DNA of 15,656 bases from CAYXNZ01 sp964553705 (GCA_964553705.1 CAZKKV010000021.1:1-15656); one strand, 5' to 3'; counted from the stretch's first letter, positions 1 to 7,629 are shown. The notes: generated from the letters alone by a model not told the origin. Numbers and translations: made by a program.

Positions 1-1
1 T

Positions 2-2122
2 TGTGACTCAAACACTTTTGAAAATAACGAGATTATCAATAACGGGAATGAAGGAATATACAGTTGGAAAGCTAATTCACTTACTGTAACAGAAAACACA
101 ATAAATAATAATAAAATCGGAGTCCATTTAATGGGGAGTTCATTTAATACAATAACAGGCAACACAATCACGGGAAACAATGAAAACGGATTATATATTA
201 GAGCTGGAGCACTTTCGTCAACGGATAATATAATAATGAACAATACTATTTCTGGAAGTGATGTAGGGATTTATTTAAAAGATTCACAAGATCCAGGTTA
301 TATAGGAATTGTTAATGGAAATACAATTAACTCTAACGGCATTTATGACAATACTTTAGGCGCTACAACTGAAGGAACGCCTGACGGGGATATTTATAGC
401 ATGGAAAGCAACTACTGGGGAACTACAACGGGTATAGATGGTTTAGTTAGCACTAATGTTGACTATTCTCCTTGGTATGTTGATGCAGAAATGACGACTT
501 TAAGTGACGTCAAAGCTATCACTGCTTTCACTATCTCCGAACAAGTAGGCACAACAGCAATTGACGAAAACGCTCATGCAATTGATTTAATCATGCCTTA
601 TGGAACTGATGTTACCGCCTTAGTGGCAACGTTCACTACTACTGGAGAGTCAGTCAAGGTTGATACTGACACACAGACGAGCGAAACAACGGCAAACGAT
701 TTTACTGATCCAGTAACATACACCGTTACCGCTATTGACATTACAACTCAAGACTATATTGTCACCGTTACTGTTTTAACTGACTCCCAAACCGCTCCAG
801 ATGATTCAGGCGAGGCTACTGTCAGCAGCACAACACCTGAAGTTGTTATTACTAATCCGGATCAAGGAGTGAATATTACTATAGATTCTGATACAGATAA
901 TCCAACGATTGACGTTAGCGCATTTATTTCAGATGGCGTAGGAACATTGCCCGCGATTGATATTACTTCTCTTAATGCTAATAATACTACTGTGGCAATC
1001 TCAACTTCCACTACTGTTACTAGCGCTGACTCAACATGGAACGGTGTAATAGCAGCTCCAACAATTACCACAGTAACTCTGCCAGAAACTTCCGGCCAAA
1101 CTAAAACTCTTAGTACAGCCATAGAAGTCGGATTTACTGGCGCTAAATTATCTTTTGATAAAGCTGTGAGGCTTTTGCTTCCAGGACAAGCAGGAAAAAG
1201 AGCAGGCTACACTAGAGATGGTGGTACAACTTTTACTGAAATCGCTGATATCTGTGGAGCAGACGATCAAGCGACAGGAGATGCTTTAGCATCTGACGGA
1301 GATTGTAAAATTGATGCTACTAACGATTTAGATTTGGTGATTTGGACTAAACATTTTACTAGTTTCGCTACCTATACGCAAGTAACAACACCTCCGGTTA
1401 ATAGTGGCGGTGCTGGCGGTTATGTTATGTTGCCTCAGCAAACCCAGACAGTCGCTGAAGAAAAAGTTACGACTCTTGCTGGAGAAGAAAAACAAGTAGA
1501 GGTTCTAGGTGTTGAATTGAATTATAGAGAAACTCAACTTAATAAAATTCTTGAAGAAGCTATTATTGCTTATCAAGGCGATGTGAATTTAATCTTGAAT
1601 AATGTAGGTCATAATAGAAATATGGCGAATGAACTTGCAGGCAGTAACAAATACACTACTTCATTAATCAAAGGTTCTAGCTTAACTCTGAATCAAGTTT
1701 ATTCTCTTACTAACTTTATTGTTTACGGCACAGAAACAACTGAGAAACTAGGAGCAGGGGAAAGAGCTGGTGTACTAAATTCATACAAAACAGCTTTTGG
1801 TAAACTGCCGACCACTCAAAGCGAATGGGAAGATGCAATAAAAATTGCCGATGGACGCTGGCCATCTGAAACAAACGAAAAAGCTGTAAATAGTGCAAAA
1901 GTAGAATTTAAAAAAGTATATCTAAGAGATGCTAATATGGATAATTCCAACGACAATGCTGCCGTAACTATAATGGCATACGGCTTAAGATCTGATGCTA
2001 GAAATTTGAATAGCGAAAAAACAGCCATCAAAACATTTAAAGCAATTTATAGTTACAATCCTTCTTCAACGGTGAACTGGGATGTGGTCAGAGCTATCGC
2101 TTATAGTAACGCTACAAGATAA
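2..2122 (+). CDS. Partial secreted surface protein: right-handed beta-helix, beta-sandwich domains, conserved C-terminal domain (5' end outside window)
   Basis: The frame is open from base 2, so the start lies upstream and 706 residues are visible. Residues 1 to about 160 show Asn/Gly/Ile-rich parallel beta-helix repeats (NosD/PbH1 style), closed by a typical NYWG at 137-140 and a YSPW at about 155-158. About 170-262 resembles a cadherin-like/DUF5018-type beta domain. A Thr/Ser-rich beta region follows to about 465, with a Cys pair (GADD and DCKID context) that could form a disulfide, then a Gly-rich linker. The last 125 residues are a helical domain with GRWPSE, DNAAV, AYGLR and RAIAYS motifs that I recall at the ends of many CPR surface proteins; its function is unknown. 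It probably sits on the outer envelope and binds glycans or other cells, which is inference. The base composition looks less AT-rich than that of its neighbours, and a terminator follows the stop. Confidence 0.8.
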   Translation, partial: CDSNTFENNEIINNGNEGIYSWKANSLTVTENTINNNKIGVHLMGSSFNTITGNTITGNNENGLYIRAGALSSTDNIIMNNTISGSDVGIYLKDSQDPGYIGIVNGNTINSNGIYDNTLGATTEGTPDGDIYSMESNYWGTTTGIDGLVSTNVDYSPWYVDAEMTTLSDVKAITAFTISEQVGTTAIDENAHAIDLIMPYGTDVTALVATFTTTGESVKVDTDTQTSETTANDFTDPVTYTVTAIDITTQDYIVTVTVLTDSQTAPDDSGEATVSSTTPEVVITNPDQGVNITIDSDTDNPTIDVSAFISDGVGTLPAIDITSLNANNTTVAISTSTTVTSADSTWNGVIAAPTITTVTLPETSGQTKTLSTAIEVGFTGAKLSFDKAVRLLLPGQAGKRAGYTRDGGTTFTEIADICGADDQATGDALASDGDCKIDATNDLDLVIWTKHFTSFATYTQVTTPPVNSGGAGGYVMLPQQTQTVAEEKVTTLAGEEKQVEVLGVELNYRETQLNKILEEAIIAYQGDVNLILNNVGHNRNMANELAGSNKYTTSLIKGSSLTLNQVYSLTNFIVYGTETTEKLGAGERAGVLNSYKTAFGKLPTTQSEWEDAIKIADGRWPSETNEKAVNSAKVEFKKVYLRDANMDNSNDNAAVTIMAYGLRSDARNLNSEKTAIKTFKAIYSYNPSSTVNWDVVRAIAYSNATR

Positions 2123-2145
2123 GAGATTACACAATCAAAATATAT

Positions 2146-2190
2146 ACAACCCGTCTGTTTAGGTTAACAAGGCGGGTTGTACTTTATTAT
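2146..2190 (+). terminator. Rho-independent terminator of the surface-protein gene
   Basis: ACAACCCGTC (2146-2155) pairs with GGCGGGTTGT (2171-2180), giving ten pairs with one G-T wobble and a 15-base loop. A T-rich but interrupted tract follows. It lies 24 bases after the stop codon. Confidence 0.75.
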
Positions 2191-2222
2191 TGCGAATCTT
2201 CCAATTAAAACCACGTATTTAT

Positions 2223-2251
2223 TTGACATATTCACACTTTAATGATATAAC
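2223..2251 (+). promoter_or_regulatory. Sigma-70-type promoter of the CAP gene (leaderless)
   Basis: TTGACA (2223-2228), 17-base spacer, TATAAC (2246-2251) with an extended -10 TG at 2243-2244. Only six bases separate the -10 from the ATG at 2258, so transcription should begin at or within a base of the start codon. Confidence 0.8.
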
Positions 2252-2257
2252 TTTATT

Positions 2258-3568
2258 ATGAAAAATAATAAAAAAGATAAAAAGAGTCGATTAAAATTAA
2301 TAATACTTTTTATACTAGGTGGTTTTTTAGTAAAACTGTTCACCTTTTTGTTCAAGAGAAAAAAATTAGACCTAGATGATGTTAAAGATAATTTTGATGA
2401 TTTCATTGAAGAAGAAAAAGATGAAGTTGAGGAATTAGCAAAAGGCAAAAAATCGTTTAAAGAATATTATCAAAATTCAATTAATATTTTCAAAGATTAT
2501 TTTATCCCAAATGACAATAATGACAATAAACCAAAGATATTGCGCGTTAAACCATTATTAATAATAGTATTTATTTCAGTTTTACTTAAAGCAGGAGTTT
2601 TGGGCTACCTGTTTTTTATTTATCCCAATATGGCAAAAATGCAACAGCAGATAACAACGGAAATTCTAGCTTTGACAAATCAAGATCGCCAAGATAATAA
2701 TTTGCCTATTCTAGAAATAAACGCAACTTTATCAAGCGCTGCTCAAGATAAAGCCAATGACATGATAGCTAATAATTATTTTTCGCATTACGGTTTGGAT
2801 GGCAAGGAACCATGGGATTGGATTGATCGAGGAGAATACGCATATTTATACGTCGGTGAAAATTTAGCTATGAATTTTTCTTCAGCCAGTTCCGCTCATT
2901 TGGCTTTGATGGAATCTGCGCTACACAAAAAAAATATTTTAAATAATGATTATCAAGATATCGGATTGGCAGTTGCTAGTGGCGAAATAGATGGTGAAGA
3001 TACTACTATTTTAGTGGAATTATTTGGAAGTCGAGAAGAGTCAGAATCATCAGTATTGGTAGTAGCAACGGAAGAAAACGAAGATATGAGCGCTGCGCTG
3101 ATAGAAACCGCCAACACTGAAACAAAAGTTTTGTCTACTGAAAAAATTCCACCAGAAATAAAAACAGACGTAGCAACCGAGACGGAAAATAAAAATACAG
3201 TAGAAGAAATAAAAGCAAATGAAAACAAACCTATCGAAGCTGAAATAAAAACAGAAGATAATAATGAAAACGTTGTGACACAAATTGAGCCAAAAAATGA
3301 TTTGAATCAAGAAGCTCTGTATGTGGTTCAACAAAAAAGCAAAAAGATTGGTGTGGCAGCAACTTTGATTAAATTTTCAAAATATTTTTATGCTGGCTTA
3401 CTTGTCATAGCGCTAATAATCCTCATTATTAATATATTTGTGCGAATTGGCATCCAACATAAATCAATAATTATTCAATCGTTTTTAGTTATTTTGCTTT
3501 TGGCCGGGCTCTACTTTGTTAAATTCCATATTCTAGAAAATGTAATTGAAAAAATAATCATAATATAG
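2258..3568 (+). CDS. CAP/SCP (YkwD-like) domain membrane protein
   Basis: 436 residues with four predicted membrane segments (about 12-32, 99-121, 371-393 and 404-422). A charged, partly helical stretch lies between the first two, and a CAP domain spans about 132-255. Conserved CAP features are visible: the ALTNQDR start, His177 in FSHYG, Glu201 in VGENL, and the H223..NIL and DIG..V strands ending in VELFG. Residues 256-365 are an acidic Glu/Thr/Lys-rich linker that looks disordered. Bacterial YkwD-like CAP proteins are usually secreted, and their biochemical activity is poorly known; the family includes putative proteases and wall- or lipid-binding proteins. Here the domain would be held at the membrane by helices on both sides. 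The gene is monocistronic with its own promoter and terminator. ATG 2258 is chosen because the promoter places the transcript start there. Confidence 0.85.
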   Translation: MKNNKKDKKSRLKLIILFILGGFLVKLFTFLFKRKKLDLDDVKDNFDDFIEEEKDEVEELAKGKKSFKEYYQNSINIFKDYFIPNDNNDNKPKILRVKPLLIIVFISVLLKAGVLGYLFFIYPNMAKMQQQITTEILALTNQDRQDNNLPILEINATLSSAAQDKANDMIANNYFSHYGLDGKEPWDWIDRGEYAYLYVGENLAMNFSSASSAHLALMESALHKKNILNNDYQDIGLAVASGEIDGEDTTILVELFGSREESESSVLVVATEENEDMSAALIETANTETKVLSTEKIPPEIKTDVATETENKNTVEEIKANENKPIEAEIKTEDNNENVVTQIEPKNDLNQEALYVVQQKSKKIGVAATLIKFSKYFYAGLLVIALIILIINIFVRIGIQHKSIIIQSFLVILLLAGLYFVKFHILENVIEKIIII

Positions 3569-3597
3569 CTAATTTCCAAATATTCTATTCTGATAGT

Positions 3598-3629
3598 AGG
3601 TGGCGCTTTGAAATGCCACCTGTTTTTAT
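3598..3629 (+). terminator. Rho-independent terminator of the CAP gene
   Basis: AGGTGGC (3598-3604) pairs with GCCACCT (3615-3621) over a 10-base loop, followed by G and five T (3623-3627). It ends only a few bases before the mnmA -35 box. Confidence 0.8.
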
Positions 3630-3632
3630 CCA

Positions 3633-3661
3633 TTGAATAAAACAAATTATTAAATTATAAT
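3633..3661 (+). promoter_or_regulatory. Sigma-70-type promoter of mnmA (leaderless)
   Basis: TTGAAT (3633-3638), 17-base spacer, perfect TATAAT (3656-3661). The ATG is at 3668, six bases after the -10, so a leaderless mRNA is predicted. Confidence 0.8.
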
Positions 3662-3667
3662 GTTTTT

Positions 3668-4699
3668 ATGGCTAAAAAAAGAGAAAAAATAGTGATGGCA
3701 ATATCGGGCGGAGTAGATTCTGCTGTTGCTTCGCTAATACTAAAAAATCAGGGCTATGAAGTTATCGGCTTATTTTTACGCCTGAGCGAAAAGCAACCCA
3801 ATTCTGAATTATCGGCTCGCAAAGTGTGTCAAAAATTAAAAATTAAATTCTATCCAATAAACGCTTATCAAAAATTCAATAAAAATGTCATCCAATATTT
3901 CTGTTCTGCTTACAGTAGGGGACTAACGCCTAATCCGTGTGTAGAATGCAACAAAAAAATAAAATTTGGCGAATTATTAAAATACATAAAAATATTAAAA
4001 GCCGATTATCTGGCGACCGGACATTATATTCGCTTACAACAAAAATTTCCAATAAAACTATTCTACGGCATAGATAAAGATAAAGATCAAAGTTATTTTT
4101 TATATAATTTAAAACAGAAACAATTAAATCATATTCTATTTCCGTTAGGTGGTTACACAAAAGCGGAGGTAAAAAAAATTGCTGAAAAAAATAAACTACC
4201 TTGTGAAAAAAATGAAAGTCAGGATATTTGTTTTTTGGCAGGCGACCACAATGATTTTCTTAAAAAAAATATAAAACTTAAACCAGGTTCGATAAAAGAT
4301 TTAACAGGAAAAATACTTGGGCAACATCTTGGTTTACCTCTCTACACTATCGGACAAAGAAAGGGGATTGAGCTCGGCGGAACTGGACCTTTTTATGTTG
4401 TTGAAACCGATTACAAAACCAACACTCTTTTTGTAACAAACAAAAAAGACCATGAAAAATTATTAAATAGCCAGTTAATTGCCAAGAATATCAACTGGAT
4501 AAGTGGTAAGGTGCCTAAAATGCCCCTTAACTGCACTGCTAAGATACGTTATGGACATGAAGCAGAGAATTGCCGGGTTAGTCTAGTAAAAGGCAAAATA
4601 AACGTAAAATTTAAGAAAAAGCAAAGAGCCATAACTCCTGGGCAAAGCGTTGTCTTTTATAAAGATAAAGAATTATTGGGTGGAGGAATCATAGATTGA
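3668..4699 (+). CDS. mnmA: tRNA-specific 2-thiouridylase MnmA
   Basis: 343 residues, close to the usual length. MnmA activates U34 of Lys, Glu and Gln tRNAs with ATP and inserts sulfur at C2 (s2U34), which supports decoding accuracy. The PP-loop ATP motif SGGVDS is at 13-18. The two cysteines expected for the disulfide/persulfide mechanism are present: Cys91 in NPCVECN and Cys188 in SQDICF. TGHY at 117-120, the DQSYFL region, and the C-terminal beta-barrel with TIGQRKG and the ending LGGGIID complete the family pattern. The start is ATG 3668, immediately downstream of a strong promoter. There is no Shine-Dalgarno; a run of T precedes the ATG. The TGA stop overlaps the -35 box of the next gene, and there is no terminator between them, so read-through into the response regulator is possible. 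Confidence 0.96.
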   Translation: MAKKREKIVMAISGGVDSAVASLILKNQGYEVIGLFLRLSEKQPNSELSARKVCQKLKIKFYPINAYQKFNKNVIQYFCSAYSRGLTPNPCVECNKKIKFGELLKYIKILKADYLATGHYIRLQQKFPIKLFYGIDKDKDQSYFLYNLKQKQLNHILFPLGGYTKAEVKKIAEKNKLPCEKNESQDICFLAGDHNDFLKKNIKLKPGSIKDLTGKILGQHLGLPLYTIGQRKGIELGGTGPFYVVETDYKTNTLFVTNKKDHEKLLNSQLIAKNINWISGKVPKMPLNCTAKIRYGHEAENCRVSLVKGKINVKFKKKQRAITPGQSVVFYKDKELLGGGIID

Positions 4700-4724
4700 C
4701 AATTAATTAATAACGGAGTATAGT
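4696..4724 (+). promoter_or_regulatory. Promoter of the response-regulator gene, overlapping the mnmA stop
   Basis: TTGACA (4696-4701) contains the mnmA TGA stop (4697-4699). A 17-base spacer leads to TATAGT (4719-4724). The predicted start is near 4731, leaving a leader of about 41 bases. Confidence 0.8.
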
Positions 4725-4760
4725 ATTTATTGCTCTTTACAAAAAATTTCACAAAAAGGA

Positions 4761-4765
4761 AAGGA
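4761..4765 (+). promoter_or_regulatory. Shine-Dalgarno site deciding the response-regulator start
   Basis: AAGGA lies six bases before ATG 4772 inside a purine-rich run (4755-4771). It supports ATG 4772 over the in-frame TTG at 4730, which would fall at or before the transcript start. Confidence 0.7.
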
Positions 4766-4771
4766 AAGAAA

Positions 4772-5173
4772 ATGAAAAAAACAATTTTGATTGTGGACGA
4801 TTCAAAAGATATTCGTGAGCTTTTGATTCGTCTTGTTGAGCATTACCTGAGTTTGTCATCAATTAAAAACAAGGTTATGCCAGAAGTTATTGAGGCGGAA
4901 GACGGGGAAAAAGCCTGGAATATTTTATCCAGAAAAAAAATTGTTCCAGATTTGATAATTACCGATTATCAAATGCCAAAAATGAATGGTCTTGAGTTAA
5001 TAAAAAAGATTCAAGACGAGCTGCGTCATTTGGAATTAAAAATAATTCTTCACAGTTCTTACCTTCCGGCCAGATATGAAGCTGAAAATCTGGGGTGTAT
5101 GTTTATTTTCAAAGCAGGAGGAGAAAAGAAGATATTTAATTTAATGGTTAATATGGATCTTTTCTCTGCCTAG
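4772..5173 (+). CDS. Stand-alone receiver-domain response regulator (CheY-like)
   Basis: 133 residues forming one complete REC domain and nothing else. The acidic pair is Asp9-Asp10 in IVDDS, the phospho-acceptor is Asp65 in ITDYQMP, the switch Ser is Ser95 in LHSS, and the conserved Lys is Lys114 in FKAGG. Such proteins take a phosphoryl group from a histidine kinase and act by protein contact, for example on pili, motility or a phosphorelay. There is no output domain and no kinase nearby, so the partner is unknown. An insert-like stretch around residues 27-38 lengthens the first helix-loop. Unlike its neighbours, the gene has a Shine-Dalgarno as well as a separate promoter and terminator, which suggests independent control. 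Confidence 0.9.
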   Translation: MKKTILIVDDSKDIRELLIRLVEHYLSLSSIKNKVMPEVIEAEDGEKAWNILSRKKIVPDLIITDYQMPKMNGLELIKKIQDELRHLELKIILHSSYLPARYEAENLGCMFIFKAGGEKKIFNLMVNMDLFSA

Positions 5174-5190
5174 ATTCTTGCGAGAACCAC

Positions 5191-5230
5191 AAAAAGCGTT
5201 TGCTATTCATGAGCAGCGCTTTTTTCTTTT
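5191..5230 (+). terminator. Rho-independent terminator of the response-regulator gene
   Basis: AAAAAGCG (5191-5198) pairs with CGCTTTTT (5217-5224), and an inner TGCT (5201-5204) pairs with AGCA (5212-5215) around a 7-base loop. A T-rich tail runs to 5230. Confidence 0.85.
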
Positions 5231-5264
5231 GCATAATTTTTGTAATACATACAAGAGAATAAAT

Positions 5265-5293
5265 TTGCCAATTTTAGTTTAATTTAATATACT
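5265..5293 (+). promoter_or_regulatory. Probable promoter of alaS
   Basis: TTGCCA (5265-5270), 17-base spacer, TATACT (5288-5293). The predicted start is near 5300, giving a leader of about 20 bases with no Shine-Dalgarno. AT-rich -10-like alternatives lie closer to the ATG but have no good -35. Confidence 0.6.
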
Positions 5294-5320
5294 AAATTCA
5301 TATTATTAAAATAATTTTCT

Positions 5321-7162
5321 ATGACTTCCAAAGAATTACGCCAAAAATATCTAGATTTTTTTAAATCTAAGGGTCATGCGATCATACCCAGTTCTTCTTT
5401 GCTTCCAGAAAACGACCCGACTGTTTTATTCAACACCGCCGGCATGCAACCTCTTGTGCCTTATTTAATGGGACTAAATCATCCAGCTGGTAAAAGAATC
5501 GCCAATTCACAGAAATGTATTAGAACTATAGATATTGATGACGTCGGCGACAACAGACATCTAACTTTTTTTGAGATGCTAGGTAATTGGTCTCTAGGCG
5601 ATTATTTCAAACGCGAAGCAATAGAATGGAGCTGGGAATTTATGACTAGTCCTGATTGGCTCAATCTTGATCCCAAAAGAATATATGTAACTGTTTTTAT
5701 GGGTGATGAAAATTGCCCAAAAGATTCCGAATCTATTCAAGTATGGGAAGAATTATTTACTAAAGCAGGAATAAAAACAGAAATCTGCCCTCACAACACT
5801 AAAATTAATTCTAATAAAGACTATAGAATTTTTCCTTTGCCAGCCAAAGATAATTGGTGGGGTCCAGCCGGAGAAACCGGGCCTTGCGGACCATGCACAG
5901 AAATGTTTTATAATGTAGATGATTCTGGTAAACCACTTGAAGATACTTTTGACGAAGAAGTAGATAAATTCAGAATTATGGAAATTTGGAATGATGTTTT
6001 TATGGAATACAACAAAACAAAAGACGGCAACTTTGAAAAATTAGCGCAAAAAAACGTAGACACTGGTATGGGACTTGAACGAACCACAACAGTTCTCAAT
6101 GGAAAAAAAGATGCCTTTGATAATGACACTTTTTATAACTTATTTTTCAAAATCGAAAAATTATCTGGCAAGAATTATATTGACTCAAACGCTGAAATAA
6201 AAAAAGCCATAAGAATTATAGCTGACCATCTTCGAGCAGCGACATTTATTATCGGTGATGATAGAGGTGTTACGCCTTCCAATACTGACCAGGGTTATAT
6301 TGTTAGACGATTAATTAGACGAGCTATTCGTTATGGACGCTCTATTGGTATGCCACAAGACAAACCATGGACCAAGGAAATAGCCAAAATAGTCGCTCAT
6401 GATTACGCAGAAATTTATCCAGAACTGCAAAATAATATCAATAAAATTATTGAAGAATTAAATAAAGAGGAGATTCAATTTACTAAAACACTTGAAAGGG
6501 GATTGAAAGAATTTGAAAAAGAGAAAAAAATAGATGGTAAAACCGCTTTTAATCTCTATCAAACATTTGGTTTCCCAATAGAGATGAGTATTGAATTAGC
6601 TGAAGAAAGGGGGGCGACAATAGATCTGGACGGCTTTGACGCTGAATTAAAAAAACATCAAGAACTTTCACGCACCGCCTCGGCTGGTAAATTTAAAGGT
6701 GGTTTGGCAGACACTGGTGAAGAAACAAAAAAACTACATACAACCGCTCATCTGATGCTAGCTAGCTTGAGAAAGGTTTTGGGTGATCATGTTGAACAAA
6801 AGGGTAGTAATATTACAGCTGAAAGATTAAGGTTTGATTTTTCTCATTCAGAAAAAATGACAGATGAACAAAAACAAGAAGTTGAAAGATTAGTAAATGA
6901 AGCGATAGAAAAAAAATTACCCGTAAAATGCGAGGAGATGAATTTGAAAGAAGCAAAAGAAGCTGGTGCTATGGGTGTTTTTGAATCAAAATACGGAGAC
7001 AAGGTAAAGGTCTACACTGTAGGCGAAGGGGATGATGTTTTCAGTAAAGAAATTTGCGGCGGTCCTCATGTTGATAACACAAGTGCTCTTGGTAAATTCA
7101 AAATAAAAAAAGAGGAAAGCTCAAGCTCTGGAGTTAGGCGAATAAAAGCCGTGTTATTATAG
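5321..7162 (+). CDS. alaS: Alanyl-tRNA synthetase, short form lacking the C-terminal C-Ala domain
   Basis: 613 residues, against about 870 in typical bacteria. The enzyme charges tRNA-Ala in the cytoplasm. The N-terminal class II catalytic core is complete: the family start with FF.SKGH, the FNTAGM and TFFEMLGNWS motifs, and DTGMGLERTT. The tRNA-recognition helices follow. The editing domain is present with HTTAH (the HxxxH metal motif) near residue 483 and CGGPH (Cys and His ligands) near 578. The protein stops right after the SSSSGVRRI segment that ends the editing domain, so the oligomerisation part and C-Ala/DHHA1 domain are absent. This does not look like a frameshift: only about 70 bases separate the stop from the next promoter. 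Short AlaRS forms are, as I recall, common in CPR. There is no Shine-Dalgarno before ATG 5321. Confidence 0.95.
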   Translation: MTSKELRQKYLDFFKSKGHAIIPSSSLLPENDPTVLFNTAGMQPLVPYLMGLNHPAGKRIANSQKCIRTIDIDDVGDNRHLTFFEMLGNWSLGDYFKREAIEWSWEFMTSPDWLNLDPKRIYVTVFMGDENCPKDSESIQVWEELFTKAGIKTEICPHNTKINSNKDYRIFPLPAKDNWWGPAGETGPCGPCTEMFYNVDDSGKPLEDTFDEEVDKFRIMEIWNDVFMEYNKTKDGNFEKLAQKNVDTGMGLERTTTVLNGKKDAFDNDTFYNLFFKIEKLSGKNYIDSNAEIKKAIRIIADHLRAATFIIGDDRGVTPSNTDQGYIVRRLIRRAIRYGRSIGMPQDKPWTKEIAKIVAHDYAEIYPELQNNINKIIEELNKEEIQFTKTLERGLKEFEKEKKIDGKTAFNLYQTFGFPIEMSIELAEERGATIDLDGFDAELKKHQELSRTASAGKFKGGLADTGEETKKLHTTAHLMLASLRKVLGDHVEQKGSNITAERLRFDFSHSEKMTDEQKQEVERLVNEAIEKKLPVKCEEMNLKEAKEAGAMGVFESKYGDKVKVYTVGEGDDVFSKEICGGPHVDNTSALGKFKIKKEESSSSGVRRIKAVLL

Positions 7163-7231
7163 CAAAATTTATTTAATATTAGCTAAAATTTATCACAACC
7201 ACTCAAATTAACCCGTTTTGCTTTTTTGCAC

Positions 7232-7260
7232 TTGACAATAAAAAAATAAAAATATATAAT
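7232..7260 (+). promoter_or_regulatory. Consensus promoter of the infA-rpsI operon
   Basis: TTGACA (7232-7237), 17-base AT-rich spacer, TATAAT (7255-7260): a full sigma-70 consensus match. The predicted start is near 7267, about 120 bases before infA. The spacer and surroundings are A/T tracts. Confidence 0.9.
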
Positions 7261-7272
7261 AATTTTACGCTT

Positions 7273-7292
7273 TTAAATAAGCTTTTATTTAA
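7273..7292 (+). promoter_or_regulatory. AT-only hairpin in the infA leader
   Basis: TTAAATAA (7273-7280) pairs perfectly with TTATTTAA (7285-7292) around a GCTT loop. It sits just after the predicted transcript start and is followed by T-rich sequence. The stem is weak, and its role is unknown; it could protect the 5' end or form a pause site. Confidence 0.45.
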
Positions 7293-7326
7293 TTTTATAG
7301 GTTTTTTTAGAAATTTTATCAACTAT

Positions 7327-7365
7327 GTTTTGGTAAAATATTTTATGTTTGCCAAAACTGTTTTT
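7327..7365 (+). promoter_or_regulatory. Terminator-like hairpin (possible attenuator) in the infA operon leader
   Basis: GTTTTGGTAAA (7327-7337) pairs with TTTGCCAAAAC (7348-7358): eleven pairs including one wobble, with a 10-base loop. T, G and then five T (7361-7365) follow. It lies between the promoter and infA, so as drawn it could stop part of the transcription of the ribosomal operon. Confidence 0.55.
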
Positions 7366-7388
7366 AATATAACGGATTATATTTTTTG

Positions 7389-7625
7389 ATGGAAGAAAAA
7401 AATAAAATAGCTGATTCAAAAGAATTCATTGAAGCACAAGGAGAGGTAGTGGAACTTATGCCATCTACCACATTTAAAGTTGTTTTAGAAAATGGTCATG
7501 AGATTCATGCCCATCTATCAGGGCGAATGCGTATGCACAAAATACGTCTTCTTCCTGGCGATAAAGTTAAGGTACAAATTAGTCCTTATGATTTAACTAA
7601 AGGCCGAATAACATACCGGCTTTAA
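7389..7625 (+). CDS. infA: Translation initiation factor IF-1
   Basis: 78 residues forming a single S1-like OB fold. IF-1 binds the 30S A site and works with IF-2 and IF-3 during initiation. Family motifs visible are EAQGEVVELMPSTTFKV, ENGHEIHAHLSGRMR, and the LPGDKVKV...DLTKGRITYR end. The N-terminus is about six residues longer than in E. coli IF-1. ATG 7389 is preferred over the TTG directly before it. No Shine-Dalgarno is visible, but six T and a G precede the start. It is the first gene of the nine-gene operon and is followed four bases later by rpmJ. The usual upstream partners secY, adk and map are absent here, the neighbour being alaS. Confidence 0.96.
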   Translation: MEEKNKIADSKEFIEAQGEVVELMPSTTFKVVLENGHEIHAHLSGRMRMHKIRLLPGDKVKVQISPYDLTKGRITYRL

Positions 7626-7629
7626 ATAT

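Noticed and set aside
1..420. Asn-rich repetitive DNA as a CRISPR-like or tandem repeat array
   Set aside because: The periodicity is at protein level (beta-helix coils) with no identical DNA repeats or spacers.
862..1122. Minus-strand open frame inside the surface-protein gene
   Set aside because: Val/Ile-rich translation reflects the Thr-rich plus-strand codons; no promoter or ribosome site.
4697..4699. TGA recoding (alternative code of some CPR lineages)
   Set aside because: MnmA ends at this TGA exactly where the family normally ends, and the minus-strand gene also ends in TGA before a terminator; UGA behaves as stop.
4730..4771. Upstream TTG start for the response regulator
   Set aside because: It lies at the predicted transcript start, and the ATG at 4772 has a Shine-Dalgarno and the normal family N-terminus.
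7162..7226. AGCAAAA ... TTTTGCT followed by T run as an alaS terminator
   Set aside because: The arms are about 47 bases apart and AT-rich with only seven pairs; too weak to call. No convincing alaS terminator was found.
7154..7231. Frameshift or nonsense truncation of alaS
   Set aside because: Only about 70 bases lie between the stop and the next promoter, with no trace of the missing C-Ala domain. The protein ends at a natural domain boundary.
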